The notes under the pieces are model-generated. The model was given only the letters and a program-made list of their open reading frames with translations, was not told where the DNA came from and did not search any database. From positions 56,160,724-56,224,723 of the forward strand of contig OX940860.1 in the NCBI GenBank assembly GCA_954871525.1: DNA of 64,000 nucleotides. Reading direction: 5' to 3'. The DNA is from Parietaria judaica (lineage: Eukaryota > Streptophyta > Magnoliopsida > Rosales > Urticaceae). The translations under genes were made by a program, and so were the position numbers. Every line of letters begins with the position of its first letter. Position 1 is the stretch's first letter. Of the stretch, positions 1 through 9,899 are shown in pieces.

Positions 1-112
1 TACCAGAAACTATAATAAGATTAACATAATAAGTATCATATTTATTCAATGACATGTCATAATCTTTTACAAATGGATAAAATATCTTGTTTAAGGACAC
101 ATATGTCCAACA
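1..112 (-). repeat. 3' LTR of the copia element (window-truncated)
   Basis: Only the last 112 bp (plus-strand coordinates) of this LTR are inside the window. They end in the CCAACA terminus (minus strand TGTTGG) and match 7906-8017 with very few differences, which suggests fairly recent insertion. The rest lies to the left of the window. Confidence 0.9.
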
Positions 113-123
113 ATCTCCCACTT
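113..123 (-). other. Polypurine tract of the copia element
   Basis: On the minus strand this reads AAGTGGGAGAT, immediately followed by TGTTGG of the LTR. This is the usual plus-strand priming site of copia elements and fixes the LTR boundary at 112/113. Confidence 0.85.
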
Positions 124-127
124 GTAC

Positions 128-586
128 TTAAAGAAGATGACTCATGTCTTTCCCGCCTATATTTTCCAGATGCCTCCTGAATATTTTCTCCGGCAACGTC
201 TTGGTAAATGGATCAGCCAGATTGTCTTCCGAATCTATTTTCACAACCCGTACGTCGCCTCGACGTACTATCTCTCTTATGAGATGGTATTTTCTCTCAA
301 TATGTTTTGTCATGTTATGATCTCTGGGCTCTTTAGAATTTGCCACTGCGCCACTGTTGTCACAGTATAGCGTTTGTGGCCCATCTACATCTGGGACTAC
401 ACCCAGTTCCATGTAGAAATTCTTTAGCCAAACTGATTCTTTGACTTCTTCACAGGCAGCCACATATTCAGCTTCCATTGTGGAATCTGCGATACAGGAT
501 TGCTTTACGCTTCTCCAGAATATCGCTCCACAAGCAAGGGTGTACACTGCTCCTGGCGTCGATTTTCTCGCGTCCTTATCAGACAT
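128..586 (-). pseudogene. copia pol fragment: RNase H domain
   Basis: This is the C-terminal RNase H of a copia polyprotein, which degrades the RNA strand during reverse transcription. The 152-residue reading frame shows the family landmarks in order: WRSVKQSCIADSTMEAEYVA, then YCDNSGAV, then KHIERKYHLIRE, and the terminal LADPFTKTLP. The acidic residues of the active site (E of MEAEY, D of YCDN) are present. It is separated from the upstream RT by an in-frame TAG where the family usually has Trp, about 30 codons before this frame. It is dead as part of a polyprotein unless the stop is read through. Confidence 0.9.
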
Positions 587-691
587 AAAGTCTGAATCAG
601 TGTATCCTAGTGGATTCAGTTCTGATCCTTAAAACACTAACATTTAGTCTCTCGTTTTCCGAAGATACTTGAGAATGTTTTTCACTGCAGT

Positions 692-1743
692 CTAGTGAGC
701 CATACCTGGGTTGGATTGGTATCTACTAACTATTCCCACAACATAACAGATGTCTAGCCTAGTACACTGCATAGCATACATCAGACTTCCCACTGCTGAA
801 GCATAGGGTGTCCGCCTCATCTCGTCTTGCTCTTCTGGAGAAGTTGGGCACTGTTTTCTGCTAAGGAACACTCCATGTCTGGTTGGTAAGTTACCTCCCT
901 TGGAGTTTGCCATTGCAAAACGTTCAAGCACCTTATCAATGTAAGCTGCTTGAGATAAGGCCAGAAGCCTGTTGTTGCGATCCCTAAAAATACGGATCCC
1001 AAGAACATAACTGGCTTGTCCCATGTCCTTCATTTGGAATTGCGTAGATAGCCACGCCTTCACGTCCGATAATTTCTTCATACTGTTTCCAATGAGAAGA
1101 ATATCGTCGACGTATAGAACAAAAAATATATCAACGGACTCATCATTGAGTTTATAAATGCAGGCCTCAGTGATGTTCTGTACGAATCCATAGGTCTTGA
1201 TGGTCTCATCAAACCTTAGATTCCAGGATCTGGAAGCTTGCTTCAATCCATAAATGGATTTGAGTAATCTGCAAACCTTCCCTTCTTGACCCTGTTGCAC
1301 GAACCCTCTGGTTGGTCCATATAGATATTTTCGTCAATGTACCCGTTCAGGAATGCGGTTTTGACGTCCATCTGCCAAATCTCGTAATTGAGACTACAGG
1401 CTATGGCCATGAGAATCCGGATGGACTTAAACTTAGCGACTGGAGCGAAGGTCTCATCGAAATCAATACCTTCCCTCCGGGTAAAACCCTTTGCCACTAA
1501 TCTAGCGTTGAAGGTTTCAACCTTCCCGTCCACTCCTCTCTTTCTCTTGTATACCCACTTACAGCCAATGGTTTTGAAGCCATCCGGTAAGTGTACAAGT
1601 TCCCAGACTTCATTAGAATCCATTGATTCTATTTCTAGGTTCATGGCTTCCTGCCATTCTCCCTTATCAGGATCCATCATAGCTTCCTTGTTGCTTATGG
1701 GATCTTCAACACTAGTGTCTGTAACAGCTAGGTGAAATTCCAA
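692..1743 (-). pseudogene. copia pol fragment: reverse transcriptase
   Basis: This is the reverse transcriptase domain in two overlapping frames, 1743-1243 and then 1300-692. The first carries CKWVYKRKRG, ARLVAKGFTRREG, DETFAPVAK and WQMDVKTAFLNG, including the first catalytic Asp. The second starts near SIYGLKQASR and carries the catalytic VLYVDDILLIG motif intact, then CTRLDICYVVG. A one-base frameshift lies between about 1243 and 1300. An in-frame stop near 690 cuts it off from the RNase H frame. The catalytic motifs survive although the gene is broken. No integrase is found upstream, where the polyprotein should contain it. Confidence 0.92.
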
Positions 1744-2351
1744 CTGAATATACTAGTAGTGTTTAACCGTTCTATTAAACCTCCCACTACGTCTGAGTAT
1801 TCTCAAAGTTTCTAATGAAACTATGATCACTCGTAGTATCTTTGGTTTAATAACCTCCCACTACATCTGAGTATCATCTGGTTCTGATTTGGGGCCGAGG
1901 TTTTCGCACTCTTTTATGACAACAGACACTGTTGGCAATGCTTGTGACATCTTGTCACTTGGTACAACAATTACTTACGTATTGTCATTTATTTCCATCA
2001 TAATGATATCATCACTATGATTAGATATCAACCTTTGATTAAAGGTTTATCTCACAATGAAGAACTCAGATATTTACTCAATATTGCATAGGATCTGAAA
2101 AGTAAATTTTATTTAATAATAAAAATAGTAAAAAAACGAAAGGTTTTCAAATCACCTTTCAATAAAAGATCCTTACATCAAATAAATGAGTAAAAAAAAG
2201 TCTCTTTATTGTGCTGACATAGATCTCCGAGAATCTCGGATGACTTCCGGCAATTACTCCTTAGCTGCTACTGAAAAATAAAGAATGTCACATGTTAAAG
2301 TTTTAGATCTTTGGAGAAAAGACTTTCTAAAACAAATGTGTGATAAGAAAC
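1744..2351. other. Deleted protease-integrase interval
   Basis: This 600-bp stretch between gag and RT holds no recognisable protease or integrase. It contains two imperfect copies of CCTCCCACTACGTCTGAGTAT (about 1782-1802 and 1855-1875), partly overlapping the pre-RT linker that on the minus strand reads RRSGRFNRTVKH. A deletion of more than 1.5 kb of pol relative to a full copia element is the simplest reading. Confidence 0.6.
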
Positions 2352-3191
2352 TTATCGGGTGAGACACTCACCAGTTTCATTCTTCTTTTCACCTTGGAAC
2401 TTGGTACAATCCTTTTTCCAATGTCCCTTTTCCTTACAAAGGAAGCATCTTCCTTTCTCAGCAGCTTTCTTGCCTCCTGTCTTTGACTGGAAATTCTTTC
2501 CCCACTTTTTCTTAGGACCGGGCCTTTTCTTCATCTTCGAGGTCTTGGAAGAAGATCCTTTCTTGAACGCCACGTTCAATTCAGGTTTCTTTTTAACCAA
2601 AACCGAGATGTCCTCAAAGGTTTGCAACTCATTAATCAACTGTGTCAAACCATATTTCAGTTTGTTCATAATGTAGTTGCTGGTGAATGGAACGAACTCA
2701 GGTGATAGCGAATTAAGAATTATGCTGATCTGAGATTTCTCATCCACCACGGCCCCATGCAGCTCAGCCTCATTAAACCAATTGGTCATGCTCATAACAT
2801 GGTCACGAACATATGTCCCTGGTTTCATTTTGGCATTCATGTAGCAACGAGTTGCTTCATGTTGAGCTTGCTCAGACTGCTTTCCATACATACCCTGGAG
2901 AGATTCCATAATCTCATAAGCAGCGTCCTTTTCCTCTAGCTTGACTCTCAGGGAATCAGACATGCTAGCCAGCATATATGCCTTAGCACGGTTGTTTGCA
3001 TGAACCCAGGAGTCATAGAGTTCCTTCACACCTCTGGCGCTGTTAGCAGCCGGTGCAGGGGGACATTCATCAGTGAGAACAAAGCGAATGTTTTCACTGA
3101 TTAAGACAATATTCATATTGCTCTTCCATTTCGGAAAGTTACTTCTGGCCAGAGTGTTGTTCGAAAGCAGTGACATGATCGGGTTCGACAT
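2352..3191 (-). CDS. copia gag (nucleocapsid precursor)
   Basis: This encodes the Gag protein of the minus-strand copia element, which forms the virus-like particle in the cytoplasm and binds element RNA. I chose the ATG at 3191, giving about 280 aa starting MSNPIMSLL, as in related plant gag proteins; the frame is open 32 codons further upstream. The first two thirds resemble the UBN2-type gag domain: FPKWKSNMNIVL, then SWVHANNRAKAYMLASM, then MESLQGMYG. A basic, Lys-rich stretch follows, then a CCHC zinc knuckle CFLCKEKGHWKKDC near the C-terminus. The frame ends in its own stop shortly after the knuckle, because the fusion to protease is lost with the pol deletion. It is uninterrupted, so Gag could still be made. 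Confidence 0.88.
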   Translation of the reverse strand: MSNPIMSLLSNNTLARSNFPKWKSNMNIVLISENIRFVLTDECPPAPAANSARGVKELYDSWVHANNRAKAYMLASMSDSLRVKLEEKDAAYEIMESLQGMYGKQSEQAQHEATRCYMNAKMKPGTYVRDHVMSMTNWFNEAELHGAVVDEKSQISIILNSLSPEFVPFTSNYIMNKLKYGLTQLINELQTFEDISVLVKKKPELNVAFKKGSSSKTSKMKKRPGPKKKWGKNFQSKTGGKKAAEKGRCFLCKEKGHWKKDCTKFQGEKKNETGECLTR

Positions 3192-5055
3192 TTTAGACTG
3201 GCATTGAAAAAGAAACTTATTAAACTTTCTTATAGGTAGAAAGTTTTTGATAAAAATTGGTTCGAAATAATTACATGATGCAAACATATTCTGGGAAAAC
3301 GTTTACAAAACCCTTTAACTATTTCGTGATAATTTAACCGACTGTACACGTCGTTGCCGTCCTTAAGGCATGGTCATACGAAAATGACTCGCGGTATCAA
3401 CCGTGTAGTTTGGTTAAACTAAGTTTTAGTCATAAACTTAATTTTTATTCATAACAAGACTACCGAGTTCCCTATGATTATTAACTATCACCATAGACGT
3501 TCGGGAAGCACCAACTTCCGTGCAAGCTTAACCCATTATTTTCGGTTCTCGGGATCCTCTTGGAAACGTCGTCCTTAAGGAATGGTCATACGAAGATGAC
3601 TCGCGGTCCATTTCCAAGATTTCTCCGTCCCCATATTCTTTTGGAACTATCACGGTGTCAAACCTTCCACAAGCACACCTTTCCTGAGGAGTGGTCACAT
3701 GAAGGTGACTCGAGACGGTGTGGTCAGCAGACCTTGTGACAATAATAATGGAGAGCTTTTTGATTTATTCTATACTTGCCATGGTTTTATAAAATAACGT
3801 TTTTTTAAATACTAAGTTATTTAAAACTTATTATAAACTTTCTATTAATGACACATTAAAAGTTTATATTTCGGCTTATTAAAGCCCTTATTTATAGTGT
3901 TTATTATTTTGTCGGTAGTGATAGGTCTAACATACTCTCTCTAGGTAGATGGGAGGGGTCCTAACCGGTCACCCAGAAGTGGATGGTGAACCGGCCCCAC
4001 TTTTGATTCCCTCTTCCTTAGACAAGATCGTATGGTTGAGATTTTTCCGACTAGTAATAATCAGTGTTTACATTTACTCTTTATTATTTATGTCTATCTT
4101 ATTTTCGACATATTAATAATTTTTCAAAACATAGACACTATGTTTACGGGTTATGAAAATAGGTTATAAAAAATTATATCTATGATGAATATTTATAATT
4201 AGATATTAATGATATTTATTCTAAAAAAAATATCATTAAATCGATTTTAGGCCATATTAATAATTATTTATAAAATATAAAAATATGTCAATGATATCAT
4301 TCCACAGAATTATCATTCATATTTTAATACTAAATAAGACAATATTATTTAAGCATTAAATAATATCCATATTTAATTTTATGAATTTTATAAAATAAGA
4401 CAATGTTATTTATCCAGAAATAACATCCATATTTTATTTCTAATTAATTAAAAATAATTAATTTAATTCATAATTTATTTATTTCAAAAATAATAATTAA
4501 ATGTATTTAATCCACGGGTACCGGGTTCAATTAAAAAATCCGGCCCTCAATTTAAAAAATTGCACATGGGCCTTCCGGGCTTAAGCCCGGGCCCACACGC
4601 CCGTAGATTGGCCAGCCCGAGCACGGGAAGTGCCCTGGCAGCATGCTGCCATAGGGCTGGGCCTATAGGCCCATTACCCTGCCCTACCGGGTTGGGCCGT
4701 TAGGCCCTGGACGCTGCCAGGTAGCGTCCTGCCCTTGCCCTGGTCGCTGCCTGTGGCAGCAGTTCCTGTGCCCATAACCGAGGCCCACTCGGTTCGGCCC
4801 AGGGACAGGCAAGCCCAGGCAGCGTCACTACCAGGGCAGCCGTTTCCGAGAGCCCACAGGTTGGGCTACAATTGTAGCCCGGCCCATTACTCGGCCCGGT
4901 TATTCTTAGGGTCGGGTAATATTCTAATTTTAAATTAATATTTAAAATATCTAGAAATTCAAAAATTTCAATTTTAAAATATTAATTTATTCATCAAATA
5001 ATTCGTTCTTTAAATCGTTAAATTAAATTACGTAATTATTTATCCTTGAACCATG
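3192..5055 (-). other. Long untranslated leader of the copia element
   Basis: This is the ~1.9 kb region between primer-binding site and gag. It has three imperfect copies of a motif centred on GGTCATACGAARATGACTCG (about 3370, 3590 and 3700), then AT-rich DNA, then a sharply GC-rich block at 4560-4920 full of perfect palindromes. No coding frame with family similarity is seen. Confidence 0.7.
4560..4920. repeat. GC-rich palindrome cluster in retrotransposon leader
   Basis: Four perfect palindromes sit within 310 bp: CCGGGCTTAAGCCCGG (4575-4590), TGGCAGCATGCTGCCA (4636-4651), TGGGCCTATAGGCCCA (4658-4673) and GGGCTACAATTGTAGCCC (4863-4880). There is also a stem GGACGCT/AGCGTCC (4709-4715 with 4723-4729). 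The flanks are very AT-rich. In the transcript these would form strong stem-loops; I infer a role in RNA packaging or dimerisation, but nothing here proves it. Confidence 0.75.
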
Positions 5056-5067
5056 GCTCTGATACCA
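5056..5067 (-). other. Primer-binding site (tRNA-iMet)
   Basis: The minus strand reads TGGTATCAGAGC, the standard copia primer-binding site. It lies two bases from the LTR end at 5070 and sets the element's orientation. Confidence 0.92.
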
Positions 5068-5647
5068 AATGTTGGAGGTGTGAACCACCGTAAGGGTTTT
5101 AATCCGGATTCCATTACACCAAAAATCGCCTCCGAGCCGTTCCGGTAACATTTAAAAATTATTATAAAGCGGAAAACTTGTTATCGGACTTACGGCACGG
5201 ATATCGGGTAATAACCATTTTAACAAGATCCGATAAATATTACATATTTAATATTCACAACTCATTATTAATATCATAGTCAAAATAAAAAATAAATAGA
5301 AAGCGGTAAATGTTTGCATTTATTAACCCAATGCATAAGGCCGTACCTCGGTTGACGTTTCTAGCTGCGGACTCTAAAGTTCGCCAGGGCTCCGCCGGTG
5401 CTGAGGGAAACACATGTGATCTTCCGGGATATTATCCTGGATTCCTCGTACCGAAGCGTGGGCTTCGCCGGCAGGACTCCGTCGCAAAACTTTAACTGAG
5501 GTTCTTTTGAAGCTTCCGGAGAACAACGTCTCACTAAGCCGAACCAGAAAAGAGATCAGAAGCAGAAAACTCGCAGACCCTAGAGAGAGAGGGAGAGCTC
5601 GAGTTTTTGCTCTGGGGAAGGTGTCCAAAATGTGTAGAATGAGCCTC

Positions 5648-5657
5648 CTATTTATAG
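5648..5657 (-). promoter_or_regulatory. LTR TATA box
   Basis: The minus strand reads CTATAAATAG, a canonical plant LTR TATA element, about 580 bp from the LTR's 3' (U5) end. Transcription would run leftward through the primer-binding site into gag. The same element recurs at 22447-22457 in the related solo LTR. Confidence 0.7.
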
Positions 5658-5903
5658 GCTCAGACTGTAACCGAATTGGAGATATTCCCTCCCTAATTTT
5701 AAAATTTATATAATTAAATATAATTAATTATTCTAATCCAATTGTCCAGATTTAATCTCATCTAAATCCAATGGATATAATTAATTAGGGATTTAATTAA
5801 ATAATAAATACATGATAAGATCAAAATATTTAATCTTATCTTCATATTTATTAAATTCGAATTATATATATTCATATATAATAAAATTCGAATTCTTTAA
5901 TGA

Positions 5904-6225
5904 TTATCTAGATCCAATGGTTGAAAATAAATCTTAAACCAATCCAATGGATCAAATCAATTAGGGATAAAATCAAATACTCTAGGGTTTTAACAAAACC
6001 CTAATTCGAATTCTTATCCTTATGTTATTCGAATTATATATATATATATAATAAATTTGAATTTTATTATTATCTAGATCCAATGGTTTAGATAAATCTA
6101 AAGCCAATCCAATAGATCAAATCAATTAGGGATAAAATCAAATATCCTAAGGTTTTATCAAAACCCTAATTCGAATTCTTATCCTTATATTTTTCGAATT
6201 ATATGTAATATATATATTATTAATT
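5904..6225. repeat. ~166-bp tandem duplication inside the LTR
   Basis: Two successive units start at TTATCTAGATCCAATGG (5904 and 6070) and continue through AATCAATTAGGGATAAAATC to AACCCTAATTCGAATTC. The second copy differs by scattered substitutions, and an AT dinucleotide run separates them. Confidence 0.7.
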
Positions 6226-8017
6226 AATTTCTAATCCGACGGTAAAGATTAAATCTTAAAACCGATCCAACGGATAAAATTAATTAACCAAATTCGAAAT
6301 ACCTAAGCTTGATCATCAAGCTACCAATTTCGAATTATTATTAGGGTTGAAATCAATTATCTTAATCCAACGGTTGATATTAAATCATAACCGATCCAAT
6401 GGATTAATTGATTTTAGGGATTTGCTAAAATACCAAAAATATTTGGTACTTATGCCGCAAACATGGAAAGACCAAATCATACTATTCGAATTAGCTAGGG
6501 TTTCCTATCATGAAACCCTAATTCGAATTTACACATTTAAATATATATAAATATATATATTTTTATTTATTAATATAAATCTATTAATTATTAATTAATT
6601 ATTAATTAGCTATTAATAATTAAATCAAAGTAATTAAATTATATTAATAATTCCTGATCTCAATATCACACATTAAAATGTCATGGTGCCACACCATCAT
6701 TTAAATTCGTGACATGTGATTTAATTTCATAGTTTATCGAACCGAGCACAAACTTTGAAAATCCATAAATCACAAACCGTAAGTCAAAATGACTTGGTTC
6801 AAAAAGCAAAGTTGCTTAGAATTTAATTTCCAACAACATGGTACTGATAGAAAATCTAAATTCTAACTTTCTTTTATCAGTTAATTTTGTGTACCAAAAT
6901 ATGGTACTTTTGCCACGCTGACGATCAAACTATCTGATGTCTACCAAAGACTTTCAGTTTTATAAGTCTAGACAAATGATTAAACATTATCCAGAATGTA
7001 TTTTAATCACGTACGTATCATCCGTTACGGAGCTATCATGGGGACCATGGACCCGTATCACTTAAGCTCCAACGAACTGCTAGTTGTTCGTCAAACCTCG
7101 AAGTGATTCCACTATAGACCCGAGGCTGCACTCTTTAGTGATACGGTATATATTATTCCCTTTATAACAGCAGGGTGTCCATTGATACAATCAAATTCGG
7201 GTTATTATTCTTTCACTTGATGACTCACACATGAGCAGGCGGTTTTTACCGTATTGCCTCTCATTGCATTTTCCTCCTTGACTCAGTCAGTAATATTATG
7301 AGTAACCCACTTATGGCTTCAATTCATAAGTTGCGCACGGGTACCTCTCACTTCTCACCACCGACAACCAAGGGAGTCATCATGACTCTGAAGAGAGCTG
7401 TGTGATGCCCATGTCTATGATCAAGCTACCCTTACTACTGACTATCATGTTCCCAAAAGAATAGTGTTGGGAACAACGGTAATATCTTGTGTTCTTTAAC
7501 GGTTAAACCAAAGAACAATCAAGCTAGTAGTTCGGACTCAAGACCACTCAGGACTTAGAAATAATATCCATTTGATCATCTATTTGTCACTCAACTACAA
7601 GTTATCAGTGACGGTCTTATATGATAACTTCTTGAGTTTAAGTCAGGTCCAATCCAGTATGAAGACACTTCACACTTAATGCACTTCTAGTGAGTGTGAC
7701 ACACACATAATCCAGAATAGGATTGTCACTTAGTCACATTAATGACCTTATACGATTAATGGGCTCCCACCCAGTTAATCAGGTCACGGACATTTTAAGT
7801 TCATTTAATATGATTATTAATACTTCCTCACATTGACTCTGTTGTGATAATAATAACATAATTGCATCCTTTATGAACTATGGAAACAAACATTCTATTT
7901 TACTCTACCAGAAACTATAATAAGATTAACATAATAAGTATCATCTTTATTCAATGACATGTCATAATCTTTTACAAATGGATAAAATATATTGTTTAAG
8001 GACACATATATCCAACA

Positions 8018-8831
8018 TCCTCGTCTTTTCATAGATGGGTGGAAAAGACGGGACCGACCCCCCTAAGGGAGCTTTGCTTGCGGGCGTGTGATGCCCTCGC
8101 ACCGGAGGACCTCGAGCTCTTTTGTGGTCTTTTGTGGGCGGCGTGGTCCAACCGAAACTCAAGCCTCTTCGATCACAAAGATAATAAGCCGGCGGAATGG
8201 GTTGAGAAAGTGGCGGGTTGGTTTGCTAGCTTTAAAGGGAGCAATCGTCCATTGGAGATTACAACGGGGAGCAAGACGGCTAGAAAACTAGCTTGGGTTG
8301 CCCCGGAAAACGGAGACCTCATTCTCTCCGTGGACGCGGCATGGGATAAAAACTCGGGGAGAGCGGCGTTGGGCGGAATTGTGAGAGACCACCGGGGGGG
8401 GTCTCGTTGGTTTCACGGCGCGTTTAATTTTGGAAGTCGATTCTCCGGTGACGGCGGAATGCCATGCCATCCACCATGGCCTTAAGTTTGCTCGAGAACA
8501 TGGGTGGAGGGTTACCGGGGTGGAAACCGATTGCCTAAAAGTTCTCCACCTTGTTAACAGGAAAAAATGGGGTTGTATACAAGGCCCGATTATCGCGGAA
8601 ATTAGGAACATTTTGGCGGAAGAGGAAACTAGCGGCGGGTGTCGTTGGATCCCGAGAGGGTGCAATGAAGTTGCCAATAGGATTCCTAAATACGCCTTGC
8701 AGAATCTATACCCGACATGTGGTCGAGGGAATGCCCGGGGTGGCTTGTACACGTTTTTCAAAGGGATTTATCCCTCATTTCGGTTTAATGAGAAGTTATC
8801 GAATTTAAAAAAAAATAATGCTCCAGAGTAA
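8018..8831 (+). pseudogene. LINE ORF2 C-terminus: RNase H domain, frameshifted
   Basis: This is the end of a plant non-LTR retrotransposon ORF2. The first frame (8018-8485) has the linker LLWAAWSNRN typical before the RNase H, then SVDAAWDKNSGRAALGGIV, which holds the first catalytic Asp. The second frame (8430-8831) continues with VTAECHAIHHGLKFA (catalytic Glu) and VETDCLKVLHLV (catalytic Asp), ending CRWIPRGCNEVANR. A frameshift lies around 8430-8450 in a G-rich stretch. The left side is cut exactly at the copia LTR end (8017), so the copia element inserted into this LINE. A host gene of the RNase H-like (RVT_3) family is a less likely alternative. Confidence 0.75.
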
Positions 8832-9199
8832 AGAAAGTGGGGTTCCACTCTTTGTGGAAATCGTGGGTCAATCTTTGAATCCGAAATTTTTGAACGTGGT
8901 GTTAGCTTCTTTTAATATTTCTAATATTCTAGAACATGCTAAGTCTGCCACATATCAAAGCCAAGAGAATATCATGAGTTAATTCTCTCCTTTTTATTGT
9001 CTCACGAATATTGATGATGAAAACAAAATATTTATTTAGTTTTGCATCAAATATCAAACGCTTTTTTTTAATAATAATAAATACTATATTAATTAAAAAG
9101 AAGATATTAGGAAAAACTATTTCTTTTATAGCCAATGTCCCAAGCAGCGACAAAATAAGTCCAATTTAATTAATTATTATCACATTAATTAAATAGGGA
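8832..9199. other. AT-rich spacer
   Basis: This holds the LINE 3' untranslated sequence, then AT-rich DNA. I see no gene, clear poly-A tail or target-site duplication. Confidence 0.5.
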
Positions 9200-9339
9200 G
9201 ATCTTGTTGAAAAGTTGTTACTTTTGCCGCTAGTCCTTGTAAAAGACAAATGACACATTTTCAATCAAAATATTAAACGGCGTGTCGTTTACGACAAATG
9301 ACATGTCGTTTATACTAAGGACGAAGTCCAACATCAACA
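9200..9339 (-). mobile_element. End of a Tat-like Ty3/gypsy 3' LTR (left limit unclear)
   Basis: At 9339 the minus strand begins TGTTGATGTTGGACTTCGTC, close to the LTR start at 42352 (TGTTGATGTCGGATTTGGTC). It is preceded on the minus strand by a purine-rich AGGGGGCTGAC, comparable to GGGGGACTAAC before the LTR at 46783. The sequence beyond the PPT (9350-9385) also resembles the one preceding 46783. So this is the 3' LTR edge of a minus-strand gypsy element. I cannot fix its left end. Confidence 0.55.
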
Positions 9340-9722
9340 GTCAGCCCCCTACTTGAAGTGTAGAACACTTGATGAAGTAAAATATCGACGATGTCGATGA
9401 AAATAGTTTTCTCAGAAAAATTATCGCTGATTCGAAATAATTTTAAAATTTGGTAATTTTTGCCAGCTTTTAAATATTTTAACGAAATGCCAAATTTGAG
9501 CCGATAAAGAGGCGGGATATTCCAATACTTTTTATTTACGTGAAATTTAGTCGCTGGGATTTTGGTACAAATGTTGTACACATTTTCACCTAGTGGCGAT
9601 ACTACGAACCAATTAAGAAAAGTTTGAATATTTTCAAACTAATAGTTTGTTGTATGTGTGATATATTGTTACGTATAACAATATACCTATTTTCTTCCTC
9701 TTTTTTCTCTTGCTAGGTGGAG

Positions 9723-9733
9723 TTATAAAAAGG
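9723..9733 (+). promoter_or_regulatory. TATA box of the antisense ORF
   Basis: TTATAAAAAGG lies about 175 bp upstream of the ATG at 9900 and before a possible leader intron (GT at 9805, AG at 9887-9888). It would drive transcription opposite to the parental retrotransposon. Confidence 0.45.
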
Positions 9734-9899
9734 ACTTAAATTCACTCATCACGTACCTTACCCAAGTTGAAGTGCAGCAAACTGAAGAAGCTTTGGATAA
9801 AATCGTAAGCTTCAAGATTATTTTCTTTTCTTGAAAACATATTTCCCTCATGCCTTTTGCTTCAGTTATAAGCGTCTACGTTTTGCAGAAGCTTTCGTC

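Larger units (their letters stand above)
1..8017 (-). mobile_element. Ty1/copia LTR retrotransposon, long LTRs, integrase-deleted
   Basis: Positions 1-112 repeat positions 7906-8017 almost exactly, so the window opens inside the left (3') LTR of a minus-strand element. The right (5') LTR begins TGTTGG at 5070, directly after a primer-binding site complementary to initiator-Met tRNA (5056-5067). A polypurine tract (minus-strand AAGTGGGAGAT) abuts the left LTR. Reading on the minus strand, the order is LTR, a ~1.9 kb leader, gag (3191-2352), RT (1743-692), RNase H (586-128), PPT and LTR. Protease and integrase, expected between gag and RT, are missing: only ~600 bp of non-coding sequence lies there. 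A frameshift and a stop also break pol, so the copy is non-autonomous. The left target site lies outside the window, so the target-site duplication cannot be checked. Confidence 0.93.
5070..8017 (-). repeat. 5' LTR of the copia element (2948 bp)
   Basis: The LTR runs from TGTTGGAGG (5070) to TATCCAACA (8017), so it has TG..CA ends and is unusually long for copia. It carries a TATA box on the minus strand near 5650 and a tandem duplication of ~166 bp at 5904-6225. Short open frames inside are not conserved coding. A related LTR of 2740 bp occurs at 21873-24612. Confidence 0.9.

Noticed and set aside
5310..5713. Small frames inside the copia LTR as genes
   Set aside because: They overlap the LTR promoter region and leader, and have no family similarity.
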